From Novosphingobium album (ex Hu et al. 2023) (GTDB lineage: Bacteria; Pseudomonadota; Alphaproteobacteria; Sphingomonadales; Sphingomonadaceae), in assembly GCF_022832385.1 (NCBI RefSeq), contig NZ_JALHLE010000033.1, positions 1 through 64,000 on the forward strand: DNA of 64,000 bases. The letters run 5' to 3'. Shown piece after piece: positions 26,873 through 43,901 of this stretch; the stretch's first letter is position 1, and each line of letters opens with the position of its first letter. The notes beneath the pieces are model-generated. The model did not search any database and had not been told where the DNA came from. It was given only the letters and a program-made list of their open reading frames with translations. A program made the translations under genes and the position numbers.

Positions 26873-29122
26873 TTGAACGTCAAGCCTGACATTGCAGGGA
26901 GGACACACCGCCGCCGCTTGCTGGTGCCCGTCGCCAGCATGACGTTCGGTACACTTGTTCTGCTCATCCTGCTCGCCGCGTTCCTTATCGTATGCTTCGA
27001 CTGGACCGCTTCGCAGCGCGAAGAGAACATGGTGGAACAAGGCTTCCAGCGGCTGGTCGAACAGTACGAAAAAGCTCTCGTGCCCCAGTCAGACTGGGAT
27101 GACGCGATCGAAAAGCTGGACCACCGCTTTGACACCAAATTCGCCGATGCCAATTTCGGCTCGCAGTTGTACACCTTCAACGGCGTCACACACACCTTCT
27201 TCGTCGATGGTGCGAACCGCGTCATATATGCTTCCGTGAACGGCAAACATGCCAGCACGCGGGCATTCCGGCCATTCGCAGGCATCACCGCCGGGCTGCT
27301 TGTGCCGGTCCGCAAGGCCGAAGCCGCCCGCCCGCCGATCACACGGGTGGCTGTCGCCGGAGAGACCGTTACCAAACCCATCCAGTCCAGCGGACTCGTC
27401 CGGATCGGGGACACGGTCTACATCATGATCGCAACCCTGATCCAGCCGGACTTCGGGCGAATTCTGCCCAAAGGCCCCCGGGCGCCAGTAGCCGTTACGG
27501 CAATGCCGATTGACCAGCCGATGCTGCGCACGTTCGCGTCGCGCTATCTTGTCGACGATCTGGAAATCGTGCCAACCGATTTAAGCGTCCATGATGGGCA
27601 GGCTTTCAGCCTGTTGTCGGGCAAAGCCCATTTCCGGCTGAGGTCTTCTTCCGGCACCGAAATCGCGGCACTGGCCTGGACACCGCGGCGGCCGGGCGTT
27701 CTGCTGCTTGAACAGCTCAAGTGGCCCTTGCTGGCGGCGCTTGTGCTTCTGGCCTTTGCCGGGTGGGTCCTCATCCGGCGTTGCGGGATGATCGTCGATG
27801 AACTGATCCTCAGCGAGGAGCAGGCCAAGCATCTGGGTTACCATGATCAGCTCACTGGTGTGCCCAACCGCGCGCTGTTGTTCGAACGGCTGCCCCGGCT
27901 GCTGGCCTCGGCCGGCGGCAGCGAACCCAGACTGGCCGTGCTGGCCGTCGATCTGGATCGCTTCAAGGAAGTGAACGACACTCTGGGCCATCCGGCGGGC
28001 GACCGCCTGCTGAAAACGCTGGCCGAGCGCCTGCAGGCTGCATCTGCGGCAACCGGCAACGCGCTCATAGCCAGGCTCGGCGGCGACGAGTTCATTCTGG
28101 CCTGTCCGGTGGAGGACCGCCAGGCAGCCGAGGAACTGGCCTGCCGCTGCCTGGACACGATCATGCAGCCCGTACAGGGCGAATATGGCAAGATCGATGT
28201 CGGCTGTTCGATCGGTGGCGTACTGGTCGAGGAGAGCGGGACCGACCCATCCGTCATCCTGCGACGAGCCGACCTGGCGCTGTACCAGTCAAAGGCCAGC
28301 GGCAAAGGCCGCGTGACTTTCTTCGAACCCGGAATGGAGGACGCCTTCCGGACCCGCCGGGCTCTCGAGCATAGCCTTCGCGCATCGCTGACGAACGACA
28401 CCTTCCACATGGTCTATCAGCCCCAGGTCACTGCGGAAGGAAATGTCCCCGCGGTGGAAGCGTTGCTGCGCTGGTCTCATCCGGAGCTCGGCGAAATCTC
28501 ACCGGCGACATTCATTCCACTGGCGGAGGAAGCCGGGCTGATCATGGCGATCGGCAAATTGGTGATGCGCCGCGTCTTTGAGGAAACCGCAGATTGGCAA
28601 CACGTGCGCGTGGCGATCAACGTCTCGGCCATACAGATGCGCACACCGGGCTATGCAGCGCAGGTCATGCAGCTGGCGGCGAGAACCGGAATCGATCCCT
28701 CCCGCTACGAAATAGAACTGACTGAAACCGCGCTGCTGGGCGACGGGCCAGCAACAGCGGAAAACTTCGACATTTTGCGGCGGCTTGGCTTTTCCATCGT
28801 TCTTGACGATTTCGGAACCGGGTATTCCAGCCTCAGCCTGCTCCACCGCTTCCGCGTCGACAAGATCAAGATCGACCGCAGCTTCGTATGCGACCTTGGC
28901 AAGAGCGAAGAAGTCAACGCCCTTGTGAGTGCGATCGTAAGGCTGGCCAAGTCCTTCAATCTCGGCGTCATTGCCGAAGGTGTGGAGACAGAGGAACAAC
29001 GACAACTGCTGACAAGGGCCGGTTGCACCAAATTCCAGGGGTTTCTGACCGGCGCCCCGATGCCGGCCAGCCAGATTGCCGCGCTGGTCGAAACCGGGGC
29101 ACCGCAACGCCGCCTCGCCTGA
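26873..29122 (+). CDS. CHASE4-like/GGDEF/EAL cyclic-di-GMP protein
   Basis: A 749-residue membrane-bound signalling protein. A membrane segment (residues about 20-42) is followed by a periplasmic sensor region of some 230 residues resembling CHASE4, a second membrane segment (about 285-303), a GGDEF domain with intact GGDEF at 403-407, and an EAL domain with EAL at 529-531 and DDFGTGYSSL near 655. Both the diguanylate cyclase and phosphodiesterase signatures look active. The start is uncertain: TTG 26873 gives a basic N-terminus before the first membrane segment, and ATG 26939 would cut into it. Confidence 0.92.
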   Translation: MNVKPDIAGRTHRRRLLVPVASMTFGTLVLLILLAAFLIVCFDWTASQREENMVEQGFQRLVEQYEKALVPQSDWDDAIEKLDHRFDTKFADANFGSQLYTFNGVTHTFFVDGANRVIYASVNGKHASTRAFRPFAGITAGLLVPVRKAEAARPPITRVAVAGETVTKPIQSSGLVRIGDTVYIMIATLIQPDFGRILPKGPRAPVAVTAMPIDQPMLRTFASRYLVDDLEIVPTDLSVHDGQAFSLLSGKAHFRLRSSSGTEIAALAWTPRRPGVLLLEQLKWPLLAALVLLAFAGWVLIRRCGMIVDELILSEEQAKHLGYHDQLTGVPNRALLFERLPRLLASAGGSEPRLAVLAVDLDRFKEVNDTLGHPAGDRLLKTLAERLQAASAATGNALIARLGGDEFILACPVEDRQAAEELACRCLDTIMQPVQGEYGKIDVGCSIGGVLVEESGTDPSVILRRADLALYQSKASGKGRVTFFEPGMEDAFRTRRALEHSLRASLTNDTFHMVYQPQVTAEGNVPAVEALLRWSHPELGEISPATFIPLAEEAGLIMAIGKLVMRRVFEETADWQHVRVAINVSAIQMRTPGYAAQVMQLAARTGIDPSRYEIELTETALLGDGPATAENFDILRRLGFSIVLDDFGTGYSSLSLLHRFRVDKIKIDRSFVCDLGKSEEVNALVSAIVRLAKSFNLGVIAEGVETEEQRQLLTRAGCTKFQGFLTGAPMPASQIAALVETGAPQRRLA

Positions 29123-29137
29123 TGCCGGCCGGGCTGG

Positions 29138-29608
29138 TCAGGCCTCCAGAGCGAGCGCCATATTGCCGTACCGCGGATCGCCGGTCACTTCCCGACCCAG
29201 CCAATCGGGCAGCGCAACCTCCTCATCCGGACGTTCCAGTTCGATCTCCGCGAGGACAAGGCCTTCCAGAGCGCCGGTAAAGACGTCCACTTCCCAGGTC
29301 CGCCCGGCTCCTGCGGGCACCAGATAGCGAGTCTTCTCGACGATCCGGCCGTTGCGCATCTCCATCATCGCCAGCGCATCCGCGACGGGAATGGCATATT
29401 CGAATTCAGGACGTGACAGCGCCGGTCCGTCGGCCCGCGCTGCACCCTTGACGGTGAGCTTCGCACTGCTCCCGTCGATCACCCGGACGCGCACGCTCGT
29501 TGTGCCGCCGTTCGCAAGATAGGCCTGCCGTATGCGCCGGGCACCGGACACCTGCGAACGCCAGGCGTCGCCGGAAACAAGAAACTTGCGCTCGATCTCC
29601 AAAATCAT
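29138..29608 (-). CDS. CYTH domain protein
   Basis: A 156-residue CYTH protein, the triphosphate tunnel metalloenzyme fold. The N-terminal MILEIERKFLV gives the EXEXK signature. Later basic and acidic strands (VRVRVIDGSSAKLTVKG; YEF-like acids and AEIELERPDEE) form the tunnel. Family members hydrolyse inorganic triphosphate or handle nucleotide triphosphates. Its ATG overlaps the CHAD gene stop by 4 bases, and fused CYTH-CHAD proteins exist elsewhere, so the two probably act together. Confidence 0.88.
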   Translation of the reverse strand: MILEIERKFLVSGDAWRSQVSGARRIRQAYLANGGTTSVRVRVIDGSSAKLTVKGAARADGPALSRPEFEYAIPVADALAMMEMRNGRIVEKTRYLVPAGAGRTWEVDVFTGALEGLVLAEIELERPDEEVALPDWLGREVTGDPRYGNMALALEA

Positions 29609-30513
29609 GCCGAATGCCGTCCCTGCGTCCGCCAGATGTCCCACAGCCTGTGCCAGTGATCCACCAGGGCGTCCGCTTCCTGCGCCAGAAGCCGTCCGAC
29701 AAGGGGAGCGGTGTCCCGCTCCATCTGCTTGCGCCGGTCCGCCGCGAGCCCGCGCAGGGTGGCCGCCGACTTGTCATACCGCGTGCCCGGCACAAACCCG
29801 CCCAGCCGCTCTTCCAGCACACAGAGATCGTGATGCAGGCCCAGCAGATCGGCAAGGCGGCCCAGTTCCGCCGCACGCGGCTGCATCATCACGGGCCAGA
29901 CCGGCACCAGCAATCGGGTATGATACCAATGATATTTCATGCGCTTGCGAAGTTCATGAAAATGCATGGCATCCGGCTCGCGCGCAGCCGCACGCCAGGC
30001 CTTGTCCGCTTGCCGGAGAACCCGGCCCAGTCCGGGGCCAAGCGCGTCCCAGTCCTCTTCGTCGAGCGTCCAGCCGGGTATCCGTTCCCGCACCATCGCC
30101 AGCAACGCCCGCGCCTGCTCGAGCCGCGCCTCGGCAGCTTCGCCCATCGCGACCTGCGCCATTTCGTCCGCGAATTGCTCACGCAGACCGAGTATGCTGG
30201 CACGGTCGACGTCTTCCGGCACACTGGCCAGCAGCACGTCACACGTATCCAGCAGCACCCGGGCATCGCGCGTGAAGGCCAGCAGGCGTGCAATGTCGCG
30301 GAACGCCGCGTTCTCGTAAGTATAGTCCGGGAAACCGGAGCGCACGATCCGGAGCAGCGCGCGCAGCTTCTTGCAGGCCTTCCGCACCTCGTGAATGGCC
30401 TTGTCGCGAGGCCTGCCGGCGATGGCCGAAAGAGCACCGTCGATCTGTTCGCGGGCAATCCGGTGCAGCCCCAGCTTCACTGTACGGTCACTGTTTCTGA
30501 AACGGTAGGCCAT
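29605..30513 (-). CDS. CHAD domain protein
   Basis: A 302-residue alpha-helical CHAD protein. Conserved histidines and basic residues of the fold appear twice, as expected for the two half-domains: AIHEVRKACKKLRALLRIVR near residue 40-60 and MHFHELRKRMKYHWYHTRLL near residue 185-205. Characterised CHAD proteins bind polyphosphate. It forms a two-gene operon with the CYTH gene and is separated from rplL by a terminator on the same strand. Confidence 0.9.
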   Translation of the reverse strand: MAYRFRNSDRTVKLGLHRIAREQIDGALSAIAGRPRDKAIHEVRKACKKLRALLRIVRSGFPDYTYENAAFRDIARLLAFTRDARVLLDTCDVLLASVPEDVDRASILGLREQFADEMAQVAMGEAAEARLEQARALLAMVRERIPGWTLDEEDWDALGPGLGRVLRQADKAWRAAAREPDAMHFHELRKRMKYHWYHTRLLVPVWPVMMQPRAAELGRLADLLGLHHDLCVLEERLGGFVPGTRYDKSAATLRGLAADRRKQMERDTAPLVGRLLAQEADALVDHWHRLWDIWRTQGRHSA

Positions 30514-30610
30514 CGGTGCCCCAAGAAGGCGATCTGGTTACACGGTCAGGACCATGGCCCAGCTTGTCACGTCATTGCAATGCCTCTGACGAGGTGGAAC
30601 ACTTGCAACG

Positions 30611-30640
30611 AAAAAGGGCGGCCCCGGTGGAGCCGCCCTT
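30611..30640 (-). terminator. Intrinsic terminator of rplJ-rplL
   Basis: On the minus strand, AAGGGCGGC pairs with GCCGCCCTT (arms 30632-30640 and 30614-30622), and the transcript then runs into TTTTT (complement of 30611-30615). It lies about 35 bases after the rplL stop. Confidence 0.9.
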
Positions 30641-30674
30641 TCCCTTTTTCGTCCGGTGAAGAACCGGAAAAAGA

Positions 30675-31052
30675 TTACTTGAGCTCGACGGTGCCGCCGG
30701 CTTCCTCGATCTTCTTCTTGATTTCTTCGGCTTCAGCCTTGTTGACGCCTTCCTTGACGGCCTTCGGGGCGCCTTCAACGAGAGCCTTGGCTTCAGCGAG
30801 GCCCAGGCCGGTGATGGCGCGGACTTCCTTGATGACCTGGATCTTCTTGCCGCCGTCACCGGTCAGGATGACGTCGAATTCGGTCTTCTCTTCAGCAGCG
30901 GCAGCGGCTTCACCGCCACCGGCGGGAGCGGCAACGGCCACGGCAGCAGCGGCGGAAACGCCCCATGCTTCTTCCAGGGCCTTGGCGAGGTCAGCGGCCT
31001 CGAGGACGGTCAGCTGCGACAGTTCTTCAACAAGCTTGGCGATATCGGCCAT
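30675..31052 (-). CDS. rplL: Ribosomal protein bL12 (L7/L12)
   Basis: The stalk protein of the large subunit, recruiting translation factors. It is 125 residues with an N-terminal dimerisation region, an Ala/Gly-rich hinge near residues 35-55, and the C-terminal domain [20 protein letters not shown] then [20 protein letters not shown]. Downstream of rplJ on the minus strand, with a terminator after it. Confidence 0.98.
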   Translation of the reverse strand: MADIAKLVEELSQLTVLEAADLAKALEEAWGVSAAAAVAVAAPAGGGEAAAAAEEKTEFDVILTGDGGKKIQVIKEVRAITGLGLAEAKALVEGAPKAVKEGVNKAEAEEIKKKIEEAGGTVELK

Positions 31053-31139
31053 GATACTTTACTCCTGATCTGTGGTCCCGGCGGGCCTCATGCCGCAAAC
31101 CGGGATAAATCGTTTCGAAACGTGTTACCGAGCTGCGGC

Positions 31140-31655
31140 TCAGGCAGCGTCCTTCGCGGCGTAGGCGCCGAAGACACGGGCCAGCTTGGCCGCCGGAGCG
31201 GTCGACAGCTGGGCGATCTTCGTGGCCGGAGCCTGGACGAGGCCGATAAGCTTGGCGCGCAGTTCGTCGAGCGAGGGCATCGTGGCGAGAGCCTTGACAC
31301 CTTCGGGGGTCAGAACGTTTGCGCCCATCGCGCCGCCGACGATCTCGATCTTGTCGGTCGTCTTGGCGAATTCGACGACAGCCTTGGCGGCAGCGACGGG
31401 GTCCACCGAAGTGGCGATGGCCGTCGGGCCGGTCAGGAAGTCGCCGATACCGGCATAGTCGGTATCCGCGATGGCAATCTTGGCAAGACGGTTCTTCGCA
31501 ACCTTGTAAGTCGCGCCGGCTTCACGGATCTTCGTGCGCAGGGCAGTGGACTGAGCCACCGTCATGCCGAGGTTGCGGGTGACGACCACCACGCCGACCT
31601 CGTTGAAGACCGCGTTGAGCTGGGCGACCGAATCGGCTTTCTGCGAACGATCCAT
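31140..31655 (-). CDS. rplJ: Ribosomal protein uL10
   Basis: Base of the L12 stalk and translational autoregulator. The 171-residue protein begins [20 protein letters not shown] and shows [17 protein letters not shown] and [12 protein letters not shown], typical of L10. A GGAG ribosome site precedes it. rplK and rplA do not lie next to it upstream, and rpoBC, usually downstream, is over 3 kb away on the other strand. Confidence 0.98.
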   Translation of the reverse strand: MDRSQKADSVAQLNAVFNEVGVVVVTRNLGMTVAQSTALRTKIREAGATYKVAKNRLAKIAIADTDYAGIGDFLTGPTAIATSVDPVAAAKAVVEFAKTTDKIEIVGGAMGANVLTPEGVKALATMPSLDELRAKLIGLVQAPATKIAQLSTAPAAKLARVFGAYAAKDAA

Positions 31656-31860
31656 GCCTTACTCCTTCACATGTGACCGCTTGGGACAGATGCCCCGCAC
31701 GGCCGGCTACGTTTGTCCATGGCACCAACCTGCAATCAGGCCGTGCACCACGGGCGAGTCCGTTCGAAGGGGAAGGAGTTTCGCGCCGGAACGCGAGGTT
31801 GGCACCACGCTTCATCAGGAGCGAGGGGCCGGAAAATTTCCTGTTCCCCGTCTAGGCTGC
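31656..31860 (-). promoter_or_regulatory. Probable L10 leader (autoregulatory mRNA structure)
   Basis: In the minus-strand transcript, GGUGCCAACCU (complement of 31796-31806) can pair over 11 positions, with two G-U pairs, to AGGUUGGUGCC (complement of 31721-31731), enclosing about 64 bases. This lies 66 bases or more upstream of rplJ, where L10(L12)4 normally binds to control rplJL translation. The promoter is not clear to me; the leader's 5' limit is approximate. Confidence 0.5.
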
Positions 31861-32176
31861 AAATTAAGAGGGAAACCCCCAGCAGCTGTCTCGGACGGAT
31901 GATCGGCAAGGCTGCGATTGCTCGGGCCTGCCGGTCGGAGCGGGCCATTGGCGGAAACCGTGCAAAGAGTCAAGCCGCGAGGCGTGGGCAAAGCGTGCTT
32001 TCAGCGCGGTTTCCAGGCGCAAAGACGCTGGCGGATTGCCGTGCGGCGGCATTATGCCGTTCACGCCCATGATTTGATTGCGTGATTTTACGTATCATTA
32101 CCCTCATATTGCGTTAACGCGGCTGTGTCAGCTTGCTTGTCTTACGGGGGGCATGGACAGCCAGGAGGCGGTTCGT

Positions 32177-32461
32177 ATGCAGTCGGTCAGATACCAGCCC
32201 GTTCCCTTTTCCATCGGCGGCGTGGCGTATCCCAGGGCGATACCCGTAGCGGGCAATCGCGCTGCGTCCTCCAAGCGTTTCGGACCCGAAGATTCCAAAG
32301 GCTTCAAGCCGATGTTCTTCGCCCGCAACACTGTCACCGATCACGATGCTGAAGCGCAGTTGCGGCTGGACTGGGAACAGGCGGCAGCGCAGATCATCGC
32401 AAGGGCCTATTCCGACGACCCGCTCGACGAGAAAGGGGCGCTCTTCGACTTCACAGTCTGA
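32177..32461 (+). CDS. Unknown 94-residue cytoplasmic protein
   Basis: I do not recognise this protein. The ATG at 32177 has an ideal AGGAGG ribosome site 8 bases upstream, which decides the start. The product begins MQSVRYQPVPFSIGGVAYPR, has no membrane segment, and ends in an acidic helix-like part (DAEAQLRLDWEQAAAQIIAR). It converges on the XRE gene. The 500 bases upstream also hold the rplJ leader on the other strand. Confidence 0.7.
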   Translation: MQSVRYQPVPFSIGGVAYPRAIPVAGNRAASSKRFGPEDSKGFKPMFFARNTVTDHDAEAQLRLDWEQAAAQIIARAYSDDPLDEKGALFDFTV

Positions 32462-32496
32462 AAGCCCTTGTTCTGCCCCGGCCGGATGCTGCTGCG

Positions 32497-32742
32497 CTAT
32501 TCGGCGGCAGCCTGATAACCGAGCAGATCACCGGGCTGGCAATCGAGTTCGCGGCAGATCGCCTCCAGCGTCGAAAAACGGATCGCCTTGGCCTTGCCGG
32601 TCTTGAGGATCGAGAGATTGGCCAGTGTGATGCCGATGCGCTCGGCCAGTTCGGTAAGCGTCATGCGGCGGGCATAGAGCAGGTCATCGAGCTTCACCAC
32701 GATCCTGGTTCCTTCTGTTTCTGCAGAGTCCGCGCTCATCAA
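32497..32742 (-). CDS. XRE/Cro-type regulator of a DUF2975 module
   Basis: An 81-residue one-domain helix-turn-helix protein: LDDLLYARRMTLTELAERIGI then TLANLSILKTGKAKAIRFSTLEAICREL (quoted in parts) is the YozG/Cro-CI-like fold. Its start overlaps the DUF2975 stop by 4 bases, a pairing found across many bacteria. It probably represses its own operon through the palindromes at 33499-33571. Confidence 0.88.
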   Translation of the reverse strand: MMSADSAETEGTRIVVKLDDLLYARRMTLTELAERIGITLANLSILKTGKAKAIRFSTLEAICRELDCQPGDLLGYQAAAE

Positions 32743-33296
32743 ACGGTTCCTTCGAGTTCGGCGCGCATCTCGGCCCCCTTGCGGAACACGCGGGCGAGGA
32801 TGAACAGAATGAGCATGAGCAGCAGGCCGTTGCCATTGAAGCCGCCATCGACTTCGACGCGAACGTCAATCGCGCTGTCGCGAACGCCTTCGGTCAGCTT
32901 GTGAATCCAGGTGGCGATGCCGGTAATCGGCAGCGCGATGATCTGCACCGCCAGCGTCAGCCATGCCATCCGGGTCAGCCGCCGCGCATTTTCCGGTACG
33001 AAGGGATCACCCTCCCCGACCGTGCCCACGATCTGCTTGAGCAGCTGGAAGATCCGGAACAGTAACACCAGTAAGCCGGCACCCAGCAGGCAAAGCGCGA
33101 CAATGGCCATGTAGAACTGGCCAAACACCAGTCCGGGGGCCTGGGTGGCAAGCTCTGCCATGATCTTTCCGCGCAGGACGAGCATGATCGGGATGCCTGC
33201 GAGGCAGGCAGTTGCACCGACTACCATGACCCCCATCAGGAACCACAGAATGCCCTTGGCTGCGGCCAGCAACGGGTCACGCGTGATAGACGTCAT
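32739..33296 (-). CDS. DUF2975 membrane protein
   Basis: A 185-residue inner membrane protein with four hydrophobic segments (about residues 12-38, 55-80, 110-130, 155-172) and GDPFVPENARRLTRMAWL between segments two and three, the typical DUF2975 cytoplasmic loop. The ATG at 33296 has GGGAGG 8 bases upstream. Function is unknown; in related modules the membrane protein may sense a signal and control the partner XRE regulator. Confidence 0.85.
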   Translation of the reverse strand: MTSITRDPLLAAAKGILWFLMGVMVVGATACLAGIPIMLVLRGKIMAELATQAPGLVFGQFYMAIVALCLLGAGLLVLLFRIFQLLKQIVGTVGEGDPFVPENARRLTRMAWLTLAVQIIALPITGIATWIHKLTEGVRDSAIDVRVEVDGGFNGNGLLLMLILFILARVFRKGAEMRAELEGTV

Positions 33297-33310
33297 GCGC
33301 TGTCCTCCCG

Positions 33311-33487
33311 TCACATCAGGACCGGGGCATAGGCACCCGGCGCAGCCACGACCACGACTGCCGATGCGGCAGGAGCCTGGCTGTGAGCGGGCGTGGTCAC
33401 GGTGGGGATCCAGAAGGTCATCACAGCCGCGACGGCCAGGACGACCGCGAAGGGGCGGAAGGTGCGTTGGGTCTCTTGATGGGTCAT
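33311..33487 (-). CDS. Small membrane peptide heading the DUF2975/XRE operon
   Basis: A 58-residue protein beginning MTHQETQRTFRPFAVVLAV, with one membrane segment or signal anchor (residues about 12-30) followed by an Ala/Pro/Val-rich exported tail. A GGAG element precedes ATG 33487. Its stop lies 14 bases before the DUF2975 start, and the operon promoter is directly upstream. It is not a family I know. Confidence 0.65.
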   Translation of the reverse strand: MTHQETQRTFRPFAVVLAVAAVMTFWIPTVTTPAHSQAPAASAVVVVAAPGAYAPVLM

Positions 33488-33498
33488 TTCACGTTCTC

Positions 33499-33595
33499 CG
33501 ATATACGTCATATCGAAATTCAATAAAACCGAACCGGCTTATTGTCAAACGATAATATCGTAAAACGATATACTCCTGATCGTTTTGCGATCAGG
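33499..33595 (-). promoter_or_regulatory. Promoter flanked by CGATAT palindromes, likely autorepressor operators
   Basis: On the minus strand, TTGACA (complement of 33543-33548), 17 bases, then TATTGA (complement of 33520-33525) make a near-consensus promoter with a start near 33513. CGATAT-ACGTC-ATATCG (33499-33515) covers the start point. ATATCG-TAAAA-CGATAT (33555-33571) lies just upstream of the -35 box, overlapped by ACGATAATATCGT (33549-33561). A further perfect inverted repeat, CCTGATCG (33575-33582) and CGATCAGG (33588-33595), follows. The two 6-5-6 sites share half-sites in opposite order. Confidence 0.75.
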
Positions 33596-33671
33596 ACGCC
33601 TGCCAACGAAGCAGGACGGGAGTGGAAGCACCGCCAAACCCGGCTGAATTACGCACGAACCTGCCGCGCCG

Positions 33672-34997
33672 TCAGCCAAGCCGGGCGACGCGCTCCCCCA
33701 GCCCGCGCCCTTCCCAGAGCTTGAGAAAGACGGTGAGCACATGAAGGCAGTTGCGCGCAGGCTCGATCGCCAGCACCGCCGGATCGCGCGGCCCGCTCGC
33801 CTCGAAAATGCCCGGCAGCCGGAAGGCGATGATTTCCGGGAAGGCCAGAACGCGCGCCACACCCATGGCGGCAATATGAACCATCAGGTGGTTTTCCAGT
33901 TCGGCCGCCGTGATCGTGGGGCCCCCGCCGGACCGGTATTCCTCCACGAACAGGCCGAGCAGATCATCGAGGTGATCGTCCCATATGGCGTGGTGAGCCG
34001 CCGAGAGGCCGCCCCATAACGCGGCTCCCAGCGTGATCTGCCCAACCCGACCCCAGTCGATGAACCCGCAACGCAGCACGGCGGCGCCCTCACGCCAGAA
34101 AAAGGCGTTGTCGATATGCGCGTTCCAGTGGTTGAGCGCGATCATGCCGGGATTGCCGGTCAGATAGGCCTGCACCGCCTGCTGGCGGTCCAGCACCATC
34201 ATGGCCTCGCTGTGCAGCCGGTCCAAAAACGCCGGCGCGCGAACAGGCGCGGGGAAATGCTGCGGTGCCCGTTCCACGAAGCTGCGGGCATAGGCCAATT
34301 CCGCCTGCAGCCCGGCCTTGCCCTGACGGATCGCATCGGCGCTGCCCGTCGTCGGGTTCCAGGGAAAACACGCGTCGATGTCCGGCGAGAGGCGGCCCGC
34401 CCTGTGCGCCCCGGCCAGCCGCGCCAGCGCCGTGACGGTCGCGCGGTAATAGGGGAGCGGATCGTCCATTGTCTGAAAATCGAGTGTCTTGGCCCGGTGC
34501 TGCTCGATGGTGCGACCGTCCACCGTCTGCCCGAAGGCGATGCGCTCGGTGATGACGATCCCGGTGCCGGTCGCCTGCTCGTAGTCCGCAAAGAGCGGTT
34601 CGGCCACCGCCACCGGAAATCCGGGCTGGCGCGCAAGGGCCATGAACGGGGCCTCGCTGGCCATTTCATAGCGCCCCGGATGATCGCGCCGCCGGTCGGC
34701 GAAATCGCGCGAGAACTTCACGAACAGGGCCGTGTGCAATCCCGGGGCGGACCGCGCATATTCGACATCGAGCAGGAACTTGGCGCCGGTGCTGCCCCCG
34801 GGGCAGCGCTCGAACCGGTCGATGCGCGCGACATGGTTGTCCTCGCCCAGCGACCCGAAGCGCCGGAAGGCGGCGGTCAGCCAGGCCGCCCCATCCTCGC
34901 GCAGAGCGTCCCCATGCGCCGGGATAATAACGCCGGTCGCATCGCCCGGGGCACGGTCAAGGAAGACGGGTTCGGGTAAGGGTTGCGGAATGGTCAT
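33672..34997 (-). CDS. Kinase-fold (APH-like) phosphotransferase
   Basis: A 441-residue protein of the choline/aminoglycoside kinase-like fold. The catalytic loop reads LNHWNAHIDNAFFW, close to the NHxDxxxxN type, and the metal-binding motif is CGFIDWGRV. HTALFVKFSRD supplies the likely ATP lysine. EcKinase-type or DUF1679-like proteins have the same layout. Substrate unknown. It is divergent from rpoB and shares its upstream region. Confidence 0.75.
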   Translation of the reverse strand: MTIPQPLPEPVFLDRAPGDATGVIIPAHGDALREDGAAWLTAAFRRFGSLGEDNHVARIDRFERCPGGSTGAKFLLDVEYARSAPGLHTALFVKFSRDFADRRRDHPGRYEMASEAPFMALARQPGFPVAVAEPLFADYEQATGTGIVITERIAFGQTVDGRTIEQHRAKTLDFQTMDDPLPYYRATVTALARLAGAHRAGRLSPDIDACFPWNPTTGSADAIRQGKAGLQAELAYARSFVERAPQHFPAPVRAPAFLDRLHSEAMMVLDRQQAVQAYLTGNPGMIALNHWNAHIDNAFFWREGAAVLRCGFIDWGRVGQITLGAALWGGLSAAHHAIWDDHLDDLLGLFVEEYRSGGGPTITAAELENHLMVHIAAMGVARVLAFPEIIAFRLPGIFEASGPRDPAVLAIEPARNCLHVLTVFLKLWEGRGLGERVARLG

Positions 34998-35026
34998 GGC
35001 GCAGGCTTATCCCATGCCACACCGGT

Positions 35027-35316
35027 TTGACACGCCGCGGGTGCGATCCTATATGGCCCGTTCGCTCGGCGCTTCGAGCAAGGCGGGTCCATGCGCGGGG
35101 ACACGCCCGGGAAGGAAGCGATCCGGGTATTCATCTGACGCATCAGGCTGCAGGCCGCATCGAACCTTTCCCAAGGGTTTCCGTGCATGCCGGCGGCCTT
35201 TTGGTGTTTCCGGTGATCCGCTTCACGGCGGAGGAATCGTCCTCGCGAAGACGAAATTTTTCGGACCATTCATCGCGAATCGGTCCATTTGAGAAGCGAA
35301 GAGGCAACAGACCCAC
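35027..35316 (+). promoter_or_regulatory. rpoBC promoter and long leader
   Basis: TTGACA (35027-35032), 17 bases and TATATG (35050-35055) form a strong sigma-70 promoter. Transcription would begin near 35062, giving a leader of about 255 bases before rpoB with no gene in it. Because rplJL is absent upstream, this is probably the main promoter of rpoBC. Confidence 0.7.
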
Positions 35317-39474
<4,158 letters not shown>

Positions 39475-39482
39475 CAGGGAAC

Positions 39483-39509
39483 GGGCGGTCCGCCGCAGCG
39501 CGGCCGCCC
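39483..39509 (+). other. Hairpin between rpoB and rpoC
   Basis: GGGCGGTCCGC (39483-39493) folds with GCGGCCGCCC (39500-39509) with one bulged base, followed by TCCCTTTCC. It is a weak attenuator or processing hairpin in the 80-base gap. Confidence 0.45.
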
Positions 39510-39554
39510 TCCCTTTCCGCTCCGACGAATTCACCCTTCAATGGGAATTGAACT

Positions 39555-43841
<4,287 letters not shown>

Positions 43842-43865
43842 TCAGCCCCAGCCTACCAAACGGAC

Positions 43866-43901
43866 AAAAAGCCCCGCCGGAGTAATCCGGCGGGGCTTTT
43901 T
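43866..43901 (+). terminator. Intrinsic terminator of rpoBC
   Basis: AAAAAGCCCCGCCGG (43866-43880) and CCGGCGGGGCTTTTT (43887-43901) are perfect inverted copies with a 6-base loop and T-runs on both strands, so it could work in both directions. Confidence 0.95.

Noticed and set aside
35056-35316. Possible small gene or riboswitch in the rpoB leader
   Set aside because: No frame with a good start and no structure I can match to a known riboswitch; treated as plain leader.
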